Below the pieces are notes generated by a model that saw nothing but the letters and a program-made list of their open reading frames with translations, searched no databases and was not told the origin of the DNA. From positions 13,975 to 49,600 of the forward strand of contig ONQC01000028.1 of NCBI GenBank assembly GCA_900319855.1: 35,626 nt of DNA, in the 5' to 3' direction. Numbering within the stretch: the stretch's first letter is position 1; each line of letters opens with the position of its first letter. Shown here one piece after another: positions 16,801-23,175 of this stretch. This stretch comes from an uncultured Bacteroidales bacterium. GTDB lineage: Bacteria > Bacteroidota > Bacteroidia > Bacteroidales > UBA932. The position numbers were made by a program, and so were the translations under genes.

Positions 16801-19493
16801 TCCAACTGCAGCAGTTCTCACCGGCCTGGGTGCCCTACAACTCCGTGACCGGTTCGGTGACGGGGGTTGATCCCTACCGGAATGCGCCGAAGTTCGTCGC
16901 TCCGCTGCCTGCAGGGCAGCCGGGCCGGATTGTCGGCGTGGTGGTAGATGCGGACGGTGAACCCGTCATCGGTGCAACCGTTCTGGTGGACGGTGCTTCG
17001 GACGGGGTCGTTACGGACATGGACGGACGCTTCGTGCTGGATGTCCCGGCCGGGACGATGCTGCGGGTTCTCTTCATCGGCTACATCGAGACCAGGATTC
17101 CTGCGACATCCGTCATGCGGGTGGTCCTGGAAGAGGATGTTCAGGCATTGGAGGAAGTCGAGGTCGTGGGCTATGGAGCCCCGCAGTCGCTGGGCGGCCG
17201 GCTGGCAGGTGCCGTGAACGGCATCCGGGCCCGCATGAGCAAAAGCGCGGCGACCATGGACATGATGGTCATGGAGGAGGCTGCCGAAGCGCCGATGGCT
17301 GCCAACGGTGCCATGTTCGATGCCATCGACGAAGAGGCTGCCGCGGATCTCGGTGCCGATGTCCTGATCCGCGAACGGTTCGAGGCCGCCTTGACCTTCC
17401 AGCCGTTCCTGCGGTCCGATGCGGACGGCCGGCTGACCTTTCGTTTTAAGACCTCTGATAAACTGTCCACCTATTATGTCAGTGTCTTCGCCCATGACCC
17501 GGCCATGCGCAATGCCCTGGTCCGGCAGGAAATGGTCGTGACCACGCCGGTAAAGGTGGCCATCGTCGAGCCGAAGTACCTCTATGCAGGGGACAAGTAC
17601 AAGGTGGCCGTCACTGTGACCAACAGTGCCGGTCGTGACTTGTCCGGCGGGCAGATGATCCTGCGGCTGTTTGCTTCTTCCGACCGGAACTCCGATCCTG
17701 TCAAGACGTTGACGGCACCGGTTCCGCTGCTCGCGGACGGTGCGACGGAGTCGGTTTCCTATGAAATCGACGTGGATCCCGCCCTGGTGTCCGCGGGGAT
17801 GCTGGGCATCCAGGCTTCCTATGTCTGCGGCTCCGTGTCCGATGGCCTGTTCCTGACCGTTCCGGTCCGGCAGGCCCTGCAGACGCTGACCGAGGCCCAT
17901 TCCGCCGTGCTGCTCGCCGGCATGGACAAGGAGGCGCTGGTCGCCCGGCTGCGTGCCGCCTTTGTGAATACGTCGGGCTATGGTGCTGAGTACAAAGAGA
18001 TTTCCATCATCGATATGGTCCGGGAGGCCTTGCCTTCGAAGGTCGAACCGGACGGCCGCGATGTCCTGTCGCTGAGCGAGGCCCTGTATGTCCGGCTGCT
18101 GGCCGGTTCCATGGGCGTCGTTTTCGAGCCCGAGACCCCGACGGAGAAACTGCAGGAGCAGATCCTGGCCTGCCAGAACGGGGACGGCGGCTTCGCCTGG
18201 TTCGAGGGGATGAAGTCTTCTCCGATGATGACGGCGGTACTGCTGGAGCGCTTCGCCAAACTGGATGCGCTGGGCTTGCTGCCGGAAGGTATCAACTCGT
18301 TGGAAAAGGCGGTCAAGTTCCTGGACCGCAATCAGTTTGACTACGAGTGGCCCTTCTGGTGCGGCGGCCTTTCCGTCAGCCAGTATCTCTTTGTCCGTTC
18401 GTATTATCCTTCCGTCGCCTTTGACGTTAAACCTTCCGGCTCTTCGGTGGTGTTCAACAAGCGGATGAAGGAGTTTAAGAAATATGTTTCCGACTATCTG
18501 GTCCCGAAGAAGGAGCGAGGACTGAGCGGCCAGATCCTGGCCAAGGCCCGCCGGCTGCGGACGCTGCAGAATCTGGCCGCTGGTGCGGACGGCATCGCCC
18601 TGGCCAAGGCCTGGGGGGTCACGCTGGGCGCAGAGAACCGGCTTCGTAATTCGTTGAATGCGGATGTGGTGAGCCTGCTGGAGTATGCGGTGGAGCATCC
18701 GGACGGTGGGATGTATTATCCGAATGCCGTGATGCCGTTCCGGGGTCTGCTGGAGAGCGAAGCCTATGCGCATTCGATGCTTTGCGACCTGCTCTCCGGG
18801 CATTCTGCCGCCGTGGCGGACGGTATCCGTCTCTGGCTCATGCTCCAGAAGGAGACCCAGCATTGGGATACGGATCCGGCCTTCGTGGATGCGATCCATA
18901 GCGTGATGCAGGGTTCCGAGGACGTCAAACAGACCCGGGTCATCCTGATGCGGCAGACGTTTGAGAAGCCGTTCGAGGAGATCCTGGCGGCTGGCAATGG
19001 GTTTACGATCGTGCGGAAGTTCTTCCGGGCTGCGGGCGTTGAGGAAAAATACAATGACCGGACGGAGGAGCAGAACCGGACCGTCCTGCAGTGGGAGGAG
19101 ATCCGGCCGGGTACCCCGTTGAAGGTGGGTGACCGGATCCGGGCGGAATACCAGGTATGGAACCAGGAAAACCGCAGCTTCGTCAAGCTCTCCGCTCCGC
19201 GTGAGGCTTTGCTGCGGCCGGTCGATCAGCTCTCGGGCCACTATGGCTGGGGCATCGCCGCGCTCCGCATCGATGGCGGCTGGTCCTTCATGCCGCAGGG
19301 TTACCGGGATGTCCGCTCAGACCATACGGATTTCTACTTCGATACTTATCCGGAGGAGAAGACGACCGTCCGCGAGGAATTCTTCGTGACCCAGGCCGGC
19401 GTGTTCAGCGCCCCCGTCGTCTCGATCGAATCCCTCTACGCGCCGCATTACCGCGCCAACGATGGGTTTGCCGGTCCGCTGCGGACGGAATAG
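13857..19493 (+). CDS. Alpha-2-macroglobulin family protein with embedded SusC-type regulatory domain, no thioester
   Basis: The protein is 1878 residues with an N-terminal membrane/signal segment (MKTITRFVAAVALVLAAIAS) and no lipobox Cys. An MG2-like region near residues 480-600 begins YLDRGAYNPGDTLQFKAVYF, and the A2M domain near 1175-1265 reads ALTFQPFLRSDADGRLTFRF then VAIVEPKYLYAGDKYKVAVT. A helical TED-like domain follows (about 1360-1700, with ACQNGDGGFAWFEGM) and then the receptor-binding-like C-terminus. I find no CxEQ thioester motif, so covalent protease trapping is not expected. Uniquely placed at residues 1020-1125 is a carboxypeptidase-regulatory-like beta-sandwich (GRIVGVVVDADGEPVIGATV ... 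EEVEVVGYG), the domain usually found at the start of SusC proteins. The probable role is envelope defence or protein binding in the periplasm; not proven. Confidence 0.93.
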   Translation: MKTITRFVAAVALVLAAIASVKLIAKPMTQNPVTDNDGHVLLSKWAEYEKARKADRPQKEAELLQSIRTEAMQRHLAADFYDAGKQYVYAVQRRNWKERDAAREEFGRLVQQFDEPIVTYTWMGEFGGKPSDERWEYVREQGDRFARVRHPEFWRNLGGYLAGALKEFVQNDREYVLWDLLRSRQMSYAEPSKDEVYAALKSEIGERYPAWPALRYYVAARQPDQEVRKKALETLAADPSMGAVAFWPKQDLLQMRFSELNRTGGKSDDYKALLADCRKYLSDKAKLTGAEARIARGCEGVAKLVETLNAKSLSVSATTDSIVVLFRNLSSADVTLRQGKTVVKTFPSVRNPKGSLYAQDRVSVALPRLDDGDYTVDAVNGKVAARASWRSHALSLAHRTERDGFSVYVADFESGKPLEQCRLILRKGDKVMATEPVSLDGFTRLPASMAQLLTNQRVYYSLQAELSEGGRMRRSEEVSIGGYRDSGEWVEDGKYVNLYLDRGAYNPGDTLQFKAVYFKGDLRKSAAVVPGISLEVQLHNAEGDELEKKILKTNEFGSIADSFALPKGQRGGYFSLHIFHGKEQIGARSFRVDEFVLPTFTLNFDPTDRLFLPGEEALVRGKIKSYSGHSLSGATVTAQVLRYGEVISEQTVEPAADGSFSVLFTPQQSGHHAVTVKVVDATGETLDFETGVWVADEVEVSLDVLNAADGEFVPADERQEQVFRPRRPFRYRSDVARYLVDADTVRVEMTARNTEGDKVPMPVSYTLQDGTGKTVATGTVESGTVVDLALPASGLYDLQVAAKVPDKEIGDDQRCRILKVGPQDKALDAPVRRFFLSGKSEVREGEKIRVRMGTADGAEWAIVTVFGRAREVLDTKQLYLAGERGKAGSVETLEWEYKEEWPEAVRVHVFYFKYGEAIEFDREFHRVRTTLDLPLAFSSFTDRTQPGTEYTFTLQTVPGVEAVAAVWDKSIDAIAPNHWPTVQLQQFSPAWVPYNSVTGSVTGVDPYRNAPKFVAPLPAGQPGRIVGVVVDADGEPVIGATVLVDGASDGVVTDMDGRFVLDVPAGTMLRVLFIGYIETRIPATSVMRVVLEEDVQALEEVEVVGYGAPQSLGGRLAGAVNGIRARMSKSAATMDMMVMEEAAEAPMAANGAMFDAIDEEAAADLGADVLIRERFEAALTFQPFLRSDADGRLTFRFKTSDKLSTYYVSVFAHDPAMRNALVRQEMVVTTPVKVAIVEPKYLYAGDKYKVAVTVTNSAGRDLSGGQMILRLFASSDRNSDPVKTLTAPVPLLADGATESVSYEIDVDPALVSAGMLGIQASYVCGSVSDGLFLTVPVRQALQTLTEAHSAVLLAGMDKEALVARLRAAFVNTSGYGAEYKEISIIDMVREALPSKVEPDGRDVLSLSEALYVRLLAGSMGVVFEPETPTEKLQEQILACQNGDGGFAWFEGMKSSPMMTAVLLERFAKLDALGLLPEGINSLEKAVKFLDRNQFDYEWPFWCGGLSVSQYLFVRSYYPSVAFDVKPSGSSVVFNKRMKEFKKYVSDYLVPKKERGLSGQILAKARRLRTLQNLAAGADGIALAKAWGVTLGAENRLRNSLNADVVSLLEYAVEHPDGGMYYPNAVMPFRGLLESEAYAHSMLCDLLSGHSAAVADGIRLWLMLQKETQHWDTDPAFVDAIHSVMQGSEDVKQTRVILMRQTFEKPFEEILAAGNGFTIVRKFFRAAGVEEKYNDRTEEQNRTVLQWEEIRPGTPLKVGDRIRAEYQVWNQENRSFVKLSAPREALLRPVDQLSGHYGWGIAALRIDGGWSFMPQGYRDVRSDHTDFYFDTYPEEKTTVREEFFVTQAGVFSAPVVSIESLYAPHYRANDGFAGPLRTE

Positions 19494-19533
19494 ATGAAAA
19501 AGGCCTCCGGAAACTCCGGAGGCCTTTTTCATC
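19493..19533. terminator. Perfect 19-bp bidirectional terminator
   Basis: 19493-19511 and 19515-19533 are exact reverse complements around a 3-nt AAC loop; the core is AAAAAGGCCTCCGGA/TCCGGAGGCCTTTTT. It begins at the last base of the alpha-2-macroglobulin stop codon and ends 8 bp before the convergent phosphoesterase stop. Confidence 0.95.
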
Positions 19534-19540
19534 AGGAAGG

Positions 19541-20548
19541 TTATTTCTTTTTGGGTGAGTATTCCATCCGGACGGGCTCCCAATCGACGGAACCGTCCTG
19601 GTTGACATTGATGCGGACCATATAGTCGCCCGGATCGGGATTCTCGTTCTCGTTCATGGATTCCAGCGTCAGGTAATGCACCCCGTTGAAATCCCGTTCG
19701 TCCCATTTGTGGACGTGGCCGCAGAACACGCAGGTCGCATTCCATTTTTCAAACTGGTTCAACAGGTAGAAGGTCTCTTCCCGGGTGAACGTCGAGGCGA
19801 ATTCAAAGAACTGCGGACGGAAGATGTTCGTATGCGAGAAAACGAAGGTATTGCGGTAGATGGATTCTCCGCCGCCGTATTTCCCGTCCAGGACCCCCTG
19901 GTTGATCAGGTCGATCTGGGTCTGGCCGAGCGTACCGTTGGCGGAGTCCAGGAAGATCAGGTGGTCGAAGACGATGTCCCCATCCTCCTTGACAACGAGG
20001 ACATCGATCTCATAGAAAGACGAATGGAAAATATTGGACCACAGCGCCCAACCGTTGTGGGTGATGTCGTGGTTGCCGACCACCGGGAAGAACGGGTAGG
20101 TGATCTCGTCGTAGGTCATCGTCGCTCTGCCGGGGCCGTTATAAATATAATGATAACCGTCATCCGCCACGGTATAATGGGCTCTGACATAACGGTCCTT
20201 CGCTTCATGGATCAGGGAGTCCAGCGTGATGTAGTATTCCGCCTTGGTATCGGCGATATCCCCCAGGTGGGCATAGAACAGGTCGTCGTCCCGCAGGCCG
20301 ATGGCAAGCATCTCGTCCATGCGGCCCGGATCGGTGGTCAGGTGGCTGTCGGCGCCGACGATGAAGGAATAATCGCCCTCGGCGGATAGATAAACCTTTT
20401 CGTTATAGTGTTGGCGGTAAAAGAGGTCGGACATTTTTACACGGTCCTCGACGGCGGTACCGGCCATCAGGACGCCGAGTGGGCTGACCTTGTCGCAGGC
20501 GGTCAGCAGGCATACGGCTATGGAAAGGAGGGTTTGGATTCGTTTCAT
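19541..20548 (-). CDS. Lipoprotein metallophosphoesterase (calcineurin-like)
   Basis: The protein is 335 residues from ATG 20548, the only start that gives a lipoprotein signal (MKRIQTLLSIAVCLLTAC, lipobox LTAC). GTG 20569 would add seven residues inside the upstream gene. All calcineurin-like phosphoesterase blocks are present: VGADSHL near residue 77, HLGDIADTKAEY near 101, FPVVGNHDITHNG near 158 and CVFCGHVHKWDE near 288, supplying the bimetal Asp, His and Asn ligands. It should hydrolyse a phosphomono- or diester outside the cytoplasm. The upstream gene's TAA and this ATG are separated by a single base, so the two are translationally coupled and likely cooperate. A shared bidirectional terminator closes the unit. 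Confidence 0.93.
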   Translation of the reverse strand: MKRIQTLLSIAVCLLTACDKVSPLGVLMAGTAVEDRVKMSDLFYRQHYNEKVYLSAEGDYSFIVGADSHLTTDPGRMDEMLAIGLRDDDLFYAHLGDIADTKAEYYITLDSLIHEAKDRYVRAHYTVADDGYHYIYNGPGRATMTYDEITYPFFPVVGNHDITHNGWALWSNIFHSSFYEIDVLVVKEDGDIVFDHLIFLDSANGTLGQTQIDLINQGVLDGKYGGGESIYRNTFVFSHTNIFRPQFFEFASTFTREETFYLLNQFEKWNATCVFCGHVHKWDERDFNGVHYLTLESMNENENPDPGDYMVRINVNQDGSVDWEPVRMEYSPKKK

Positions 20549-20549
20549 C

Positions 20550-21299
20550 TTACCAGACATATTTGACACCCATTTTCATGGAAGTTTCATAGCGCGTGGC
20601 CAATTGGCTGATACTCCCGGCCGGCCGCACGTTGAATTCGCCGAACAGTTTCATGTCCAGCGGGAGCGAGGCATGGAAGCGGACGCCCCAGTTGATGTTC
20701 CAGTTCTCATAATAGAACTGGTCGTAGTTCCGGATGAACAGGCCCAGGTTCCATTTGTTGGCGCGGGGCAGGATGTTGACGCCCAGTCCGAAGGTCATGA
20801 CCAAAGGCTCGGTATAGCCGGCATCCGTACCCAGGCCGTTCTTGTCCTTGACATGGTTCATCCGGTAGCGGATCAGGCTCTCGCCGATACGCATGTCGAA
20901 ATGGGGCGTCTCGAGGGAGATGGAGAAATTGGCAATTCCTTCATACACACGCCATTGATTGTAGCGGTTGAGCAGGAGACGGCCGTCGAAATAGACATTT
21001 CCATAGCGGAACGGCAGCCGGTACGTACCCATGACGTCCTGGCTGTAGAGTTGCTTGAGCAACTGCGCCTGCTCGCCGCCGCTGATGCTCCAGCGGTCGG
21101 AAAGGTGGCGCGTATACGTGGCGGCCTCTCCGAAAAACCAGTCTGTCACGACATTGAACCCGCCCGTGAGATAGCCGCTGATCTCATTTTTGTGGACGCC
21201 GTCATACGCGCGCGGTCCGCTGTAGGTCTGGGCCGAAAGGCCGGATCCGGCGAAAAGTGCCAGGACCGGCAGCAGGAATTTTAAATAAGTTTTTGTCAT
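20550..21299 (-). CDS. Outer-membrane-like exported protein of unknown function
   Basis: The protein is 249 residues starting at ATG 21299 after a GAGAGG ribosome-binding-like motif. The signal peptide MTKTYLKFLLPVLALFAGSG is followed by SAQ, a plausible cleavage site. The mature part has alternating aromatic/polar stretches (YGNVYFDGRLLLNRYNQWRV, KWNLGLFIRNYDQFYYENWN) and ends in KYVW, an aromatic C-terminus typical of beta-barrels inserted in the outer membrane. I do not recognise a named family. Its stop codon is 1 bp from the start of the metallophosphoesterase lipoprotein, so the pair is an operon. An in-frame upstream start at 21332 would spoil the signal peptide. Confidence 0.75.
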   Translation of the reverse strand: MTKTYLKFLLPVLALFAGSGLSAQTYSGPRAYDGVHKNEISGYLTGGFNVVTDWFFGEAATYTRHLSDRWSISGGEQAQLLKQLYSQDVMGTYRLPFRYGNVYFDGRLLLNRYNQWRVYEGIANFSISLETPHFDMRIGESLIRYRMNHVKDKNGLGTDAGYTEPLVMTFGLGVNILPRANKWNLGLFIRNYDQFYYENWNINWGVRFHASLPLDMKLFGEFNVRPAGSISQLATRYETSMKMGVKYVW

Positions 21300-21430
21300 C
21301 CTCTCGGTTAAGTTGTGCAATGGGATACGCAAATATCATATTTTTTTATCAGAAATCATCCGGTCCTGCCCCGAAATAGAGCACAAGACGCAATAAGGTC
21401 GGTTCCTGGCGACGAAAGTCGGGAATACGA

Positions 21431-21461
21431 GTTGCGGATTCCAAAAAAGTACGTATCTTTG
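21431..21461 (+). promoter_or_regulatory. Promoter of tRNA-Val
   Basis: GTTG (21431-21434) followed after 19 bp by TATCTTTG (21454-21461) fits the Bacteroidota -33/-7 pattern. The tRNA starts 36 bp after the -7 box, leaving a short leader for processing. Confidence 0.75.
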
Positions 21462-21496
21462 CAATCCCGTCGGTCCCAGACCCCCGGGATCCCTCT

Positions 21497-21571
21497 GGAA
21501 GCATAGCTCAGCTGGTTCAGAGCACCTGCCTTACAAGCAGGGGGTCACTGGTTCGAATCCAGTTGTTTCCA
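21497..21571 (+). tRNA. tRNA-Val (anticodon UAC)
   Basis: The acceptor stem GGAAGCA (21497-21503) pairs with TGTTTCC (21564-21570, one G-T wobble). The D-loop TAGCTCAGCTGGTTCAGAGCA and the T-arm with GGTTCGAATCC are canonical. The anticodon loop CTTACAA between CCTGC and GCAGG gives anticodon UAC, valine. CCA is not encoded (discriminator A, then CGA). Confidence 0.97.
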
Positions 21572-21596
21572 CGAAAGCCAACAGGCAAAGATACGG

Positions 21597-21625
21597 CCGG
21601 GCGGAACGTCAGTTCCGTCCGGTTT
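21597..21625 (+). terminator. Terminator downstream of tRNA-Val
   Basis: CCGGGCGGAAC (21597-21607) pairs with GTTCCGTCCGG (21612-21622), 11 bp with one wobble and a GTCA loop, followed by TTT and a T-rich stretch 26 bp after the tRNA. Confidence 0.7.
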
Positions 21626-21698
21626 GTCGTTTGACCGGGCGTCGAAAACTTGTTTTCGTAAGCCCCGGGTGAACGACAAACCCGGAGGCGCAGCCTCC
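21621..21698. repeat. Cluster of hairpins downstream of tRNA-Val
   Basis: GGTTTGTCGTT (21621-21631) is the exact reverse complement of 21672-21682. Inside it CGAAAAC (21643-21649) pairs with GTTTTCG (21652-21658), and ACCGGG partly pairs with CCCGGGT. Directly after is GGAGGC-GCA-GCCTCC (21684-21698). The arrangement resembles a branched RNA or a palindromic mobile remnant. The rest of 21699-21831 shows another small hairpin (CTGGAT..ATCCAG) and no gene. Confidence 0.55.
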
Positions 21699-21831
21699 CC
21701 CGGCCGTTTCAGGACCAAAGGCTTTCAAGTGCCCCCGCGGCGAGCGGCATCTGGATGTGGACGGCCGCAGGCCGGACAAATCCAGTCTTTGAGTGCAGAA
21801 TTGCCAACTTACCCAATCCAATCATCAAGAC

Positions 21832-21940
21832 ACCTGCAACGTAAATCGTTACCCCTCAGCACTTTACGCAATTTAAGGTTGCCAAAACAGCAACCTTAAA
21901 ATCGACAATTCACTGAAAATAAGTCGATTACATTGCAGGT
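21832..21940. repeat. Second nested palindromic element (about 110 bp)
   Basis: Outer arms ACCTGCAACGTAAATCG (21832-21848) and CGATTACATTGCAGGT (21925-21940) are imperfect inverted repeats. A central perfect 11-bp hairpin, TTTAAGGTTGC (21872-21882) / GCAACCTTAAA (21890-21900), sits in the middle. An alternative pairing AATCGAC (21900-21906) / GTCGATT (21923-21929) competes with the outer arm. The geometry parallels 3697-3816 although the sequence differs. Confidence 0.55.
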
Positions 21941-21986
21941 AATTCTAATCGGCGCGGGCACACCTCGACGTTCAAATTCTGACCGC

Positions 21987-22361
21987 TCATCTCTGGATCA
22001 CGGTCTTCTTATCCACCCAGTGCCGCTCGACGACCTTCCCATTCCGGTAGACATTAAACCCTTTCCCATTTTCCATCGAGCCGAAATACATCCCCGATTT
22101 TCCCCGGACAGCCATTTTTGCGGCACTCAGAGCAACTTCTTTTGAAGGATGGTAAAACTCCTCGACCTTGATTTCGATGAGCTTAGAAGACTTGATTTTC
22201 AAAGGTTTGGGATCATATTTTTTGCTCCAAACATAGCTGGGAATCTCTGTCGGAGGAGGGACCATCCAGGCATAATAAGGCATCTCGTTTGTCATCTTGC
22301 AACCATTTACGGCTGCCAAGATAACCGGAGCTTGTGCCAAAAGAATGAGACAAGGCTTCAA
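21987..22361 (-). CDS. Hypothetical small exported/lipoprotein-like protein
   Basis: The open frame is 124 codons from a TTG at 22361. The N-terminus CLILLAQAPVILAAVNGCKM looks like a lipoprotein signal with Cys after AVNG; internal ATGs at 22295 and 22283 are alternatives that would lose it. The remainder is hydrophilic (YYAWMVPPPTEIPSYVWSKK, then KMAVRGKSGMYFGS and VVERHWVDKKT) with no motif I know. The segment encoding AQAPVILAAVNGCKMT is repeated at 26586-26634 with changes that are conservative in this frame only (Val to Ile twice, one silent), which supports translation. It lies at the distal end of the toxin/immunity island; its role is unknown. Confidence 0.45.
   Translation of the reverse strand: MKPCLILLAQAPVILAAVNGCKMTNEMPYYAWMVPPPTEIPSYVWSKKYDPKPLKIKSSKLIEIKVEEFYHPSKEVALSAAKMAVRGKSGMYFGSMENGKGFNVYRNGKVVERHWVDKKTVIQR
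22291..22339 (+). repeat. 49-bp direct repeat, copy 1 (island edge)
   Basis: It begins GTCATCTTGCAACCATTTAC. It matches 26586-26634 in the same orientation at 46 of 49 positions, all three differences being C/T. Confidence 0.85.
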
Positions 22362-22651
22362 AGAATTGTGTGATTGGCCTGCAATTTCCTTGCCGCCAAA
22401 GCGTCAGCGGCCAGACGCAGTACGCGCTCCGATGAACTCCAGGTCTTCGAACTTTCCACCCTGGGGGTCTGGAAGTCAGACAAAGACAGGAGACTAACTT
22501 GCATTTGAGTTGGTCTCCATCATATTACATTGCTTGCTTTTCGCATACTAGAGTCTAGATACATGCGAAATATCTATCCCCTTCTTTGTTTCGGTATGCT
22601 TAGACAAAACTTTCGGAAAGTTTCCCTCTTTCTTCTCATTGTGTCTTGTCA

Positions 22652-22915
22652 TTATTTTTTTTGAACAATGAGTTCAGATGAGCCTTCTTCCAGTGAATCA
22701 TATTCAGTAAGATGGAAATGCCCAAAAGGTGAGGGAATCGAATCTTGTGCAAGTGTCAAGAATAATGTTGCCAAAGAGATTAGCCCCTCTTTATTCGCCG
22801 AAATCAGAACTTCTCGATCTTCGGTAATCTCAACTTTTATTGCATAGTTATCTTGCCATTTAAACTCAAATCCTTGTTCTGGATTATATTTTGGTATCTC
22901 AATCTTTGTAATCAT
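22652..22915 (-). CDS. Imm32-like immunity protein
   Basis: This is an 87-residue soluble protein. The C-terminal half has the pattern I associate with Imm32-family immunity proteins of polymorphic toxin systems: ANKEGLISLATLFLTLAQD (about residues 40-58), then HFHLTEYDSLEEGSSELIV (about 66-84). Such proteins bind and neutralise the toxin encoded immediately upstream. Here the ATG lies 8 bp after the stop of the C-terminal remnant of a toxin tip (22924-23010), the normal toxin-immunity spacing. That toxin has been split by the IS110-family element, so the immunity gene is now an orphan. Codon use is AT-rich compared with the chromosome around it. The family name rests on motif memory only. 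Confidence 0.65.
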   Translation of the reverse strand: MITKIEIPKYNPEQGFEFKWQDNYAIKVEITEDREVLISANKEGLISLATLFLTLAQDSIPSPFGHFHLTEYDSLEEGSSELIVQKK

Positions 22916-22923
22916 GATAATTT

Positions 22924-23010
22924 TTAAAAATAAACGTGATAGTCTTTTATGCGCAAAGTCTTCCCTGATTTTTGAGGATTGGGGCCATGAACTTCAAACC
23001 TTAGATTTGC
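22924..23010 (-). pseudogene. C-terminal remnant of a Rhs-type toxin tip, cut off by the IS110 element
   Basis: Reading the minus strand into TAA 22924, the codons give AANLRFEVHGPNP, then QKSGKTLRIKDYHVYF. The open frame continues into the IS left end up to 23190, but that part is not toxin. The other half of the gene lies at 24350-24490 and ends ...GKHGGGPHA. Joining the two across the IS restores one frame, PHA-ANLRFEVHG. The FEVHGPNP and YHVYF ending is typical of polymorphic toxin domains; the toxin class is not identified. The Imm32-like gene follows 8 bp later. Confidence 0.65.
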
Positions 23011-23035
23011 AGCGTTGTTCTCTGCGCCAAGGTTT

Positions 23036-23175
23036 GAACAACAAAAATAGTAAATTAATGCCGATAAAGAAAGTTGAATAAAGGACAATGGAGAATAAGA
23101 ATATTGCCTTAGTACGAATAAGGTTTGTAGGTGACGGATCGACGGCCCACTGTCCGCTAAAAAGCAGTGCAAGTT
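23036..23175 (+). ncRNA. Candidate bridge-RNA region of the IS110 left end
   Basis: IS110-type elements encode a guide (bridge) RNA in the non-coding end upstream of the recombinase. This left end is about 140-165 nt, non-coding and hairpin-bearing: GTTGTTC/GAACAAC (23014-23020/23036-23042) and CCTTA/TAAGG (23107-23111/23119-23123). TAAGGTTTG at 23119-23127 is the exact complement of CAAACCTTA at 22995-23003 in the flanking target. The RNA boundaries and loops are not determined. Confidence 0.35.

Noticed and set aside
21832-21940. Integron attC site
   Set aside because: Nested pairing is present, but the outer ends lack the RYYYAAC/GTTRRRY core pair and no integrase is nearby.
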